Shown one piece after another: positions 54,394 through 61,525 of a stretch of DNA of 64,000 nucleotides. This DNA comes from Rosenbergiella epipactidis. Lineage in GTDB: Bacteria; Pseudomonadota; Gammaproteobacteria; Enterobacterales; Enterobacteriaceae. Every line of letters starts with the position of its first letter. Positions within the stretch are counted from its first letter, which is position 1. The notes beneath the pieces were generated by a model. That model saw nothing but the letters and a program-made list of their open reading frames with translations. It was not told where the DNA came from and did not search any database. Position numbers and translations under genes: made by a program. Where the stretch lies: positions 1-64,000 of the forward strand of contig NZ_JABBFQ010000011.1 of assembly GCF_018494055.1 (NCBI RefSeq), read 5' to 3'.

Positions 54394-54810
54394 CTAATAA
54401 GGATATTGCCTGTTAGCCAACCGTTTTATACTTGATGTATTACTTAAAGGGCTTGCCCGATGAGTGAATCTTTTGACAGGGCTTGCAGTGAATTTGCCTA
54501 GTAGTTTTGGCAATTGCGCTGAGGGTGCAAACATAAAGCCGCCTTTGCTAATATTCACCGCTATTTCTCGTTCAGTCCACTCGTAGAGGTTACCAAACCA
54601 GCGGCGATGCCAGCTCTTTAGTATGGCTACACTGAACTGTCCTTCCGGGAACCGTTCTTCGAAAACAGACTGGTAGAGTTGTTCTAATAGGACAAGTTCC
54701 ACTTCATCCATTTCATCGGAAGCGGCAATACCCAGTTTATTAGCCAGAACCTGCTCGCCAGAGTCTTTCTCATACTGTCCTTCACTGCTGGATACAGGGC
54801 ACCGACTCAT
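54394..54810 (-). pseudogene. truncated Fic-domain protein remnant
   Basis: The first 110 or so residues match the N-terminal half of a Fic/DOC protein: VLANKLGI, ELVLLEQLYQSVF, and WHRRWFGNLYEWTEREIAVNIS followed by KGGFMFAPSAQLPKLL. The sequence then loses similarity and stops at 138 residues, before the catalytic HxFx(D/E)GNGRxxR motif. Fic enzymes AMPylate proteins; this copy cannot, since the active site is absent. It is most likely debris of a mobile or toxin-antitoxin locus. Confidence 0.7.
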
Positions 54811-55552
54811 TGAGATGCTCTATGTTAGTAGAGGGATGGGAAAAGAGGGAGTACTACGCTAGATGAATATAGCAAACAGTACTCTTAAAACAGATAGTTA
54901 CAAAATCGCAGATTAAAATGTGGTTTTTATTCTAAGGTAAGAATAATTTTTATTTATCACATTAATAGACCAATGCATCATCGGGGGACTGCTAAATTTT
55001 CAGTACTAGGCATTGGCTAGTAATCTCCATCTTATTGTTTTAAGGAATTAGTGGTATTTATTACTCTCTTTAATTTCACATTTTCTAACAAATAATAAAA
55101 TTCAATATACAAAGGTAGGTAATAGGGGATTTTACCAAGCTAAGGCCTGTAGTGATGGGATAAAATATTGGCGTAGCAAGCGCAAACGACTTAATGTGCA
55201 TGGCTGTGTCAGGCGCAGCCCCTTTTGTTTAGAGCACTGAAAAAGGACGTGCGGTGGTAGAAAAGCGTAATGATACCGAGTCAATTATGTGTAATGATGA
55301 TTTTCAGGTCTTGCAGAATGTTGCCCTCGAAAGCAGGGGGGGTAACGCCGTACTCGGTGAATAAGATTAATTTTTTTGTCGGCACGAAAGCATGGGAAGA
55401 TTTGAAAACCAATAAGGTCTTGCTTTTAATTGTCGCGATTTAATTCTACCCATATGATCTATTAAAATAATATATTGACAGATGTAGTGAGGATTTTTAT
55501 AAAAATCCATATATTATTCCTGTTGATTATCTAACATAAATTAAATTTATCA
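54811..55552. other. gene-poor, AT-rich stretch of the variable region
   Basis: I see no convincing gene here. Visible structures are an inverted repeat CCAATGC...GCATTGG (54970-55016) and a hairpin GGCTGTG-TCAGG-CGCAGCC followed by CCTTTTGTTT (55202-55230), which could be a weak plus-strand terminator. Several stop codons in all frames suggest decay. Confidence 0.4.
54970..55016. repeat. nested inverted repeat
   Basis: CCAATGC (54970-54976) and GCATTGG (55010-55016) are perfect arms 33 bp apart, with a small inner pair ACTG/CAGT (54988-54991 and 55001-55004). It could be a remnant of an element end or a structured RNA; nothing else supports either. Confidence 0.35.
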
Positions 55553-56455
55553 CTAATTATTTCTCTTAAAGTAAATGTGAGTCATGTCATTTAAATGAAA
55601 ATTTATATAATTCCCCTTATTACTTTTCGTGGGAGGCATAAAACTAAATATAAACATATTAAGGGAAATGGCTGGTTTGGAAGAGGAAATTTTATCTAAA
55701 TTAACTCGTGATGTCCGTACTAAATTAGATTCATCATCAATTAAATTAGCAGGGATAAAAAAAGTGGGTTTGCACTTTAATGTGCCACACGTCATTTCAG
55801 AAATAAATTTCACTTGATAAAAATCTCTAATTTTATTAAGCCAAGCTTTGCCATAATATACTTTAGGCTCGTCAGGGAGCAAAGAAATATCTTGTCGGGA
55901 TGATACAGAAACAAAAAGCTCCTTTATATGAATACGTCCGTCATCAGTTTCTATAAACCTCTCCTCGCCGGCCAAGAAAGCTTCGACTAATCCAGAGAGC
56001 CTTTTCCGAGAATGCCTTTTATGATCTAAGTCCTGCTCTGCATTTTTTTGTAAGTGTTTTCTGGATGATGTAAGGGCTGATTTTGTATTCACTCCATTAT
56101 CACTTTTTAAAACTTTTCGACTACCTGAGGAAAAATTAAGTTCGATAACCTCATCGTGAATATAAGAAAGAGCTTCAGGATCTTTCATGCCTCTTTTACT
56201 TTTTCTTAACTCATGAACAATACTTTCTCCGATTGGGCATTCTTTTATATGGTCAGATACGAAGATGAAGTAAGGATCTCGTTTACGGAATGATTTAGGC
56301 TTATCTAAATTTGCACAGGTTACTTGTGCATCACATCTAGGGTCTGGGCATTGGAATAGATGCTTAGACGTTATCGTATGATTGTACATACGGTCAGCAT
56401 CATCCGCATTGACCAATTTGTTCAACTCAATACTCAATGCCTCTTTCAGTTTCAT
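55553..56455 (-). CDS. hypothetical protein with N-terminal zinc-ribbon-like cysteines
   Basis: A 300-residue soluble protein that I do not recognise. An N-terminal cluster, Cys36, Cys41, Cys47, His69 and Cys73 (CPDPRCDAQVTC, then DHIKECPIGE), looks like a zinc finger similar in style to those before nuclease domains of CoiA-like proteins. The middle is basic and low in order (about 125-155, KHLQKN...HKRHSRKRL), and no catalytic motif stands out. A strong AAGAGG precedes the ATG. It is divergent from hxsD, sharing a control region of about 295 bp. Confidence 0.7.
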   Translation of the reverse strand: MKLKEALSIELNKLVNADDADRMYNHTITSKHLFQCPDPRCDAQVTCANLDKPKSFRKRDPYFIFVSDHIKECPIGESIVHELRKSKRGMKDPEALSYIHDEVIELNFSSGSRKVLKSDNGVNTKSALTSSRKHLQKNAEQDLDHKRHSRKRLSGLVEAFLAGEERFIETDDGRIHIKELFVSVSSRQDISLLPDEPKVYYGKAWLNKIRDFYQVKFISEMTCGTLKCKPTFFIPANLIDDESNLVRTSRVNLDKISSSKPAISLNMFIFSFMPPTKSNKGNYINFHLNDMTHIYFKRNN

Positions 56456-56750
56456 ATAACCTCTTAATATCTAGTTATTCAATGAGTTAAGGTGATATTG
56501 AACATTATTTTATAGAGTAAGCTCATTAAATATTGTTTAAGTACAAAGTTAATGTATAGAACAGATTGAAAATATTTTACATTTCGTTTCACAAAACTTA
56601 CTATCAGTATATAAGATAATTTCATAGAGATTTTATAAAAATTAGCGTTTTATAGCATCTATTAATTTTTTATTTTTACTTATTTAATTGCTCCTATCAA
56701 GCTTTCGATATGACGAATTGAAATCTCCCAAGTAAATTTAGGTTGTGTTA
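56456..56750. promoter_or_regulatory. divergent control region of the zinc-ribbon gene and hxsDBCA
   Basis: A strongly AT-rich non-coding gap between divergent starts. Several TATAAT-like hexamers exist on both strands, too many to choose from by eye. It should carry the hxs promoter. Confidence 0.45.
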
Positions 56751-57023
56751 ATGACTAAAGTTATAAGTAAAACCGAATGTTCAGAATGGGTATTACGCAA
56801 TAGTCTCTACTGGATGAGCGCAATAACACGCTGGAAGCTTGATGAAGGGGATGAGCACTGGCTCATCTCGTTTGATCCATTTTATGACGAGATATTGTTC
56901 GAATTTGAGCGATTTATCAATGATTACCAGCTCAGAGAGAAACTTCAGGTGCATACAGATAAGATCAGGTCATCTATAATAGATAATGTACTGAAGAGCA
57001 TCGATTCGAGACTTGCCGAATGA
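56751..57023 (+). CDS. hxsD: His-Xaa-Ser system protein HxsD
   Basis: HxsD is the small partner protein of the His-Xaa-Ser system. The 90-residue product carries the family landmark near its centre, FINDYQLREKL (about 55-65), which matches the LLNDYFWRE-type motif by which the family was first named. Its role may be substrate delivery to the radical SAM enzymes, by analogy with other peptide-modification systems (inference). I chose ATG 56751 with AGG 8 nt upstream over GTG 56745. The stop overlaps hxsB (ATGA). Confidence 0.85.
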   Translation: MTKVISKTECSEWVLRNSLYWMSAITRWKLDEGDEHWLISFDPFYDEILFEFERFINDYQLREKLQVHTDKIRSSIIDNVLKSIDSRLAE

Positions 57024-58414
57024 CTACGATGCCATTCAACTTTGACCGCCTAAGTAATGGTAAAGTCTTCATCAGCAATCTTGCTGGCTTTCACAGTTTC
57101 GTCGATGACGAAGAGCTACATCTTATTGCCGATAATAAATTCCCTCTAAAACAAGCAACCTCCCAGCTACTTGAAAGCAGATTGTTCATTGCAGACGATG
57201 CGAATCAGGTAGTTTCAAAAGCTTCACTGAGTTCGGCCTTTGCCAAGCGACTGATGAATGAACTAGCCTTCAGGCCCATCTTCATGATTGTGCCGACTCT
57301 CAGGTGCGATCACACCTGTAAGTATTGTCAGGTTAGTAGGGCATCGGTTACCGCTGACGGCTATGACCTGAACCCTGAACTAATACCGCAAATCGTCAGC
57401 ATCATCAAAAAGCTGGGCACTCCACCTTACAAGATTGAAGTGCAGGGCGGAGAACCGCTTCTAAGGTTTGATCTCGTTCGGGCAATTTATGAGGAATGCG
57501 AGAGTTCATTAGGTAATGATGCTTTCGAAATGGTTGTTGCTACCAGTCTCTCAATATTGGAAGAAGGCATTCTCTCATGGGTGAAACAACGGAATATCAC
57601 TTTCTCAGTTTCTCTTGATGGTAATGAAGCAGTCCATAATAAAAACCGCATCCTTACCGATTATCAGGCTCACACCAAAGCTGTCACTGGCATTAAAAAA
57701 ATTACTGAAGAACTTGGAGCAAATCGGGTAGCTACGGTTACCACAGTTACTAAGGAACTGACAAAAGAGCCAGCTTCAATAGTGGGTGCTCATCTATCTC
57801 TTGGCCTAACAGATATGTTTATCCGGCCTGTGAGTCCCTATGGGTTTGCTCAGAAGCAGAGCTTCACTTTTTCAATGCCTGAATATTTTGAGTTTTATGA
57901 AAAGTTAATGCAGGAAGTGTTGCTTCAGAACCAGAAGGGCATACCTGTCGTTGAACATTCGGCTTCAATCCATCTAAAGCGAATTTTCAATCCGGGCTTC
58001 AGTGGTTATGCAGATCTGAAATCACCGAGCGGAGTCGTGCTGAATTGCATCCTGTTTAACTATGACGGCAAGGTCTACGGCAGCGACGAAAGCCGTATGC
58101 TCCAAAAAGTAAATCCCGAAGCAGATTTCAGTGCAGGGGAGTTTGCTTCACTCTCATTCAGTAGCAACGAATACTACAGTTCCTCTCTCTCATCTTCATT
58201 TAACTTCGCCATGCCAGGTTGTGACACCTGTGCATACCAGCCTTTCTGTGGAGCAGATCCTTGTCAGAACATTAGTGTTCATGGTGAACCAGTTGGTGAC
58301 AAGAGTCGGTCAACCTTCTGCCAGTATCACAAAGGGATGTTCCGCTTCCTGCTGAATGAAATCTCTCAGGATGGACCAATGTCTGAGATGCTCAAAAGGT
58401 GGGCTTATGTCTGA
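57020..58414 (+). CDS. hxsB: His-Xaa-Ser system radical SAM maturase HxsB
   Basis: A 464-residue radical SAM enzyme, predicted to modify HxsA. The cluster cysteines are Cys96, Cys100 and Cys103 (CDHTCKYC), with the SAM-binding GGEPLL at about 143-148. The C-terminus has a SPASM-like cysteine set (Cys401, Cys404, Cys410, Cys415 and Cys434, in CDTCAYQPFCGADPC and STFC), which would hold one or two more Fe-S clusters. The N-terminal 80 residues may bind the substrate. It is coupled to hxsD and hxsC by overlaps of 4 and 8 bp. Confidence 0.92.
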   Translation: MTTMPFNFDRLSNGKVFISNLAGFHSFVDDEELHLIADNKFPLKQATSQLLESRLFIADDANQVVSKASLSSAFAKRLMNELAFRPIFMIVPTLRCDHTCKYCQVSRASVTADGYDLNPELIPQIVSIIKKLGTPPYKIEVQGGEPLLRFDLVRAIYEECESSLGNDAFEMVVATSLSILEEGILSWVKQRNITFSVSLDGNEAVHNKNRILTDYQAHTKAVTGIKKITEELGANRVATVTTVTKELTKEPASIVGAHLSLGLTDMFIRPVSPYGFAQKQSFTFSMPEYFEFYEKLMQEVLLQNQKGIPVVEHSASIHLKRIFNPGFSGYADLKSPSGVVLNCILFNYDGKVYGSDESRMLQKVNPEADFSAGEFASLSFSSNEYYSSSLSSSFNFAMPGCDTCAYQPFCGADPCQNISVHGEPVGDKSRSTFCQYHKGMFRFLLNEISQDGPMSEMLKRWAYV

Positions 58415-59519
58415 GGTGCTGAGAAACGATATTTTCCGGTTTTCTTCCGACTTGCCAGTTCAGCAAGGATTCTATCGCCTATGCAAATCTAAGCCCGAAA
58501 ATCCTCAATTCTATCTACCAAATTTGCTTGTCACTGCAAAACAACTCGATTCCAGACTGCCTACATATTTTGCAGACTCGATTGTGAGCCAGGAACTTTT
58601 CGATTCCATAGAAGATGGTGACATTGGGATCGTCAATAATGGCAACATGCTCCGGGTAATTCTGTCCCGTAAAGCGAACCATAACACTGTTCTGGTCACC
58701 GAAAGGTGCAACAACAGTTGCCTGTTTTGTTCTCAGCCTCCTAAAGCAGGAAATGATGACTGGCTTCTTAACCAGTCGGCTCTCGCTATCGCTTCTTTCT
58801 CACTGAATGGAGTAGTAGGAGTGAGCGGGGGAGAGCCTTTGCTCTATGGCGAAGACTTCCTGCATTTTCTGGACTTCATCATCGAAAATTCACCTGAAAC
58901 AGCACTGCATGTTTTAACCAATGGACGGAAGTTTGCGGATGTCAGCTTTACCCAGCAGATAAAAGAACGAAGTGAAAAGATCAAAATCACTTTTGGCATT
59001 CCTCTTTATTCTTCAAGAGCAACAGTTCATGACTATCTGGTAGGAAGCGAAGGAGCATTTGATGAGACGGTTAGAGGACTGATCAATGCCGGTAACTCAG
59101 GTATCAACATCGAATTGCGAGTCATCCCTACTCAAGCTAACTATACAGAGCTTGATAATATCGTAGAGTTTGCTGGCCGTGTGTTCTCTAACGTTAACCA
59201 GATCTCCCTTATGGGGCTGGAATCGATTGGATGGGCCCGTAAGAACTGGTCATCGATCTTCATTGAGCACGACAACTATAGCGAACAAATCCTTTCTGCT
59301 GTAGATACTGCACACAGGTCAGGTATCCCTCTTACCATCTTCAATTATCCTTTATGCCACCTTCCTGAAAGGGCATGGAGTTCTGCTACACAGTCGATCT
59401 CTGACTGGAAAAATTACTATCCCAAAGAATGTGATGAATGCACTCAGAAGTCTTCCTGTACTGGTTATTTCAGTTCATCAAAAGGCCGTTTTCATCAACC
59501 ACCGAGACCAATAATATGA
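58407..59519 (+). CDS. hxsC: His-Xaa-Ser system radical SAM maturase HxsC
   Basis: The second radical SAM enzyme: 370 residues with Cys101, Cys105 and Cys108 (CNNSCLFC) and GGEPLLYG (about 141-148). The C-terminal cysteines (Cys317, Cys342, Cys345 and Cys351, in ECDECTQKSSC) suggest an extra cluster. I chose ATG 58407, which follows AGGTGG and overlaps the hxsB stop; the frame opens 51 bp earlier. The stop overlaps the hxsA ATG (ATGA), so all four genes are translationally coupled. Confidence 0.92.
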   Translation: MSEVLRNDIFRFSSDLPVQQGFYRLCKSKPENPQFYLPNLLVTAKQLDSRLPTYFADSIVSQELFDSIEDGDIGIVNNGNMLRVILSRKANHNTVLVTERCNNSCLFCSQPPKAGNDDWLLNQSALAIASFSLNGVVGVSGGEPLLYGEDFLHFLDFIIENSPETALHVLTNGRKFADVSFTQQIKERSEKIKITFGIPLYSSRATVHDYLVGSEGAFDETVRGLINAGNSGINIELRVIPTQANYTELDNIVEFAGRVFSNVNQISLMGLESIGWARKNWSSIFIEHDNYSEQILSAVDTAHRSGIPLTIFNYPLCHLPERAWSSATQSISDWKNYYPKECDECTQKSSCTGYFSSSKGRFHQPPRPII

Positions 59520-60142
59520 AAAAGTTTAATTTCGCTGCTCTGCTTCCGGGATTTTTGGCACTTAACAATTCAGTCTGGGCAAGTGATTCATCTACTGGTG
59601 CCAGTGACTTACCTGGTATGACCCTGAATGAGCATGATTTGGTGATAGCCCCTCTCAATACCGAAGTGCCGTTCTACATTGCCGGACACAGAAGTCACAG
59701 TTCTCACCGTAGCCACAGCTCACACCGTTCTTCATCAGGCGGGGGCTACTATGGTGGAAGCACACCTTACTATCCCAAGACTTACAGCTCACCTAGCATC
59801 TCAGATTCATCTAATTCAGGAACTCGTTCGTCCTCTTCTGTCCGTTCACTTCGCTCTAATGACACAGATAGCACAACCACAACAAACTCAGCAGGAACCA
59901 CAGGTGCTAATAGAGCAAGTAGTGGGCTGACTTCGGATACAGAAAAGCGTAAGCGGTTGATCATGAGAGTGCAGTTCGCCTTACTCGATAAAGGATTTTA
60001 CAACGGTAATATTGACGGGAGCATGGGGCCAGCCACAAGGACAGCAATCAAGAATTATAGAGTTGCAAATGGATTACCGACCCCAGTAAGGGAAACTTTG
60101 GATACACAGTTGTTAAATTCATTGAGTATTTTAGCGAGATAG
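59516..60142 (+). CDS. hxsA: His-Xaa-Ser repeat protein HxsA, predicted modified product
   Basis: The likely target of HxsB and HxsC. The 208-residue protein has a Sec-type signal peptide (FNFAALLPGFLALNNSVWA, cleavage near 22/23), five tandem His-x-Ser triplets at 58-72 (HRS, HSS, HRS, HSS, HRS), a Gly/Tyr/Ser-rich stretch, a Ser/Thr-rich linker (about 90-140), and a C-terminal peptidoglycan-binding-like domain (about 150-208, with LDKGFYNGNIDGSMGPATRT). It should therefore act in the periplasm or at the cell surface. ATG 59516 gives the signal peptide at the N-terminus. Confidence 0.92.
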   Translation: MKKFNFAALLPGFLALNNSVWASDSSTGASDLPGMTLNEHDLVIAPLNTEVPFYIAGHRSHSSHRSHSSHRSSSGGGYYGGSTPYYPKTYSSPSISDSSNSGTRSSSSVRSLRSNDTDSTTTTNSAGTTGANRASSGLTSDTEKRKRLIMRVQFALLDKGFYNGNIDGSMGPATRTAIKNYRVANGLPTPVRETLDTQLLNSLSILAR

Positions 60143-60309
60143 ATTTTATCTAATGCTAACTACACAGTTAAGAGTATAAGATTATTTATTCTGGGCTGTA
60201 CCGAGCTTCCTATATTATTTAACGACGTAACCTTACCCGTGATGGCATTGGATACTGTTGATATACATATCGACGCCTTATTTGCAGCGCTCAATAGTTA
60301 ACGTAGCTT

Positions 60310-60339
60310 AGGAGCACAGCCATTAGCCGTGCTCCTTTT
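60310..60339 (+). terminator. terminator downstream of hxsA
   Basis: AGGAGCAC (60310-60317) pairs with GTGCTCCT (60329-60336), followed by TTTG. It lies 168 bp after hxsA. A short frame with a protein-like end (DTVDIHIDALFAALNS, about 60250-60301) in the gap may be a further remnant. Confidence 0.6.
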
Positions 60340-60342
60340 GCG

Positions 60343-60966
60343 TTATTGAGGTCGCCATAAATCCATTCGTTGCTCTTCAGAAATACCATAGTAGGCTGAT
60401 GGCCCACCGGCACGCAGAATCGGCGAGGCATCGACGGTTTGATAAATCCCCTGACTGTCTAGGAGTGATGCGTCAATATGAATCATCACGACCTCACCCA
60501 ACACTAACCAGCTATCGATAGGCTGATCCTGACTGTTCCGCAGTTGAATGAGCTGTGTCAGCTGACACTCGAAATGAACTGGGCTTTCCGCCACGCGGTC
60601 GACAGCGATCAGTTCGCTATTTACCGCCGTTAACCCGGCCAAGGAGAATTCATCTTGGCCATGCGGCAAGGCTGCAGAGGTTTGATTCATCGCTGAAGCT
60701 AAGGGGTGAGTGACAAGATTCCACACGAACTCTTTCGTTTCAGCAATATTGGCGACGCTGTCTTTCCAGCCACTGCTGGCGAAACCGATAATCGGCGGAT
60801 GGTAGTTAAACAGATTAAAGAAGCTGTAGGGGGCTAAATTACGTTGGCCCGCTGCGCTGCGCGACGAGATCCACCCAATGGGTCTTGGGGCGATAATCGC
60901 ATTGAGTGGGTCATGGGCTAAGCCATGACCCTGTTTCGGTTGATAGCTGTAGGTGGATTGTGTCAC
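60343..60966 (-). CDS. flavin reductase family protein (FMN-binding)
   Basis: A 207-residue protein of the flavin reductase/DIM6-NTAB split-barrel family that binds FMN or flavin and typically oxidises NAD(P)H. The family core is NAIIAPRPIGWISSRSAAGQ, LAPYSFFNLF and FVWNLVTHPLASAMNQTS. The specific substrate is unknown. It starts with GTG after AAGGA. It lies 79 bp downstream of the DcrB-like gene on the same strand, so co-transcription is possible but not shown. Confidence 0.85.
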   Translation of the reverse strand: MTQSTYSYQPKQGHGLAHDPLNAIIAPRPIGWISSRSAAGQRNLAPYSFFNLFNYHPPIIGFASSGWKDSVANIAETKEFVWNLVTHPLASAMNQTSAALPHGQDEFSLAGLTAVNSELIAVDRVAESPVHFECQLTQLIQLRNSQDQPIDSWLVLGEVVMIHIDASLLDSQGIYQTVDASPILRAGGPSAYYGISEEQRMDLWRPQ

Positions 60967-61045
60967 CGTGGCGGTTCCTTATGAATAACGGGAGTAGGAC
61001 TCAGTATAGTGCAGACCCCGTATCATAAAGTGGATCCTGTCGAAC

Positions 61046-61513
61046 TTACTCCCAAGGGACAAAAGTATTGAGCATGCTTTGAAAGTGTTCGGCTTGCTCT
61101 GCATGAGGCTGCGGCGAAGCCAGAGATAGGATCACGACATTCCTTTTATAGGGATTGATTTGCAAGTGCAGGGGCAAGTGAATAAAGGCACAGAGCTGCG
61201 TAAATAGGCAGCCTTCATATAAAAATTTATGGGTCTGCTGAATAATTTCACATTGGGCTGGCCCTAAGGTTTTGGCGGCAGAGGCTTCCTCCAAGGAGAA
61301 TGCTGGCACTTGCCGTTGCATCTTCTCAACTTCCTGATCGACAAATTGCTGCAGATCTTGATTCTCGTTAAGGCGACCGTGGTTGATAATAATTTGATAG
61401 GCGTTGTTAGCCTGATCGATAAAATGAAGTTGGTGCACACTTCGGTTCTCGAGGGGCACCGGGGTAAGAAAGTAGCCATCGGCGAAAGGGTATTTAAAAC
61501 GTTGACCATCCAT
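61046..61513 (-). CDS. DcrB/DUF1795-like protein (possible Eag-type chaperone)
   Basis: A 155-residue cytosolic-looking protein without signal peptide. The overall pattern (FADGYFLTPVPLENRSVHQLHF, a central helical region, and the end FQSMLNTF) matches DcrB/DUF1795 proteins. In type VI secretion loci such proteins (Eag family) chaperone effectors with membrane segments, but no Rhs or PAAR gene is visible in the window, so the role here is uncertain. AGGA lies 8 nt before the ATG. It starts 12 bp after the glycosyltransferase gene. Confidence 0.65.
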   Translation of the reverse strand: MDGQRFKYPFADGYFLTPVPLENRSVHQLHFIDQANNAYQIIINHGRLNENQDLQQFVDQEVEKMQRQVPAFSLEEASAAKTLGPAQCEIIQQTHKFLYEGCLFTQLCAFIHLPLHLQINPYKRNVVILSLASPQPHAEQAEHFQSMLNTFVPWE

Positions 61514-61525
61514 GGTTAATTTTCC

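Noticed and set aside
59687-59731. Short repeats in hxsA as a possible DNA tandem repeat or CRISPR-like array
   Set aside because: The repetition is of His-x-Ser codons inside one reading frame, with varied codons and no spacers. It is a protein repeat.
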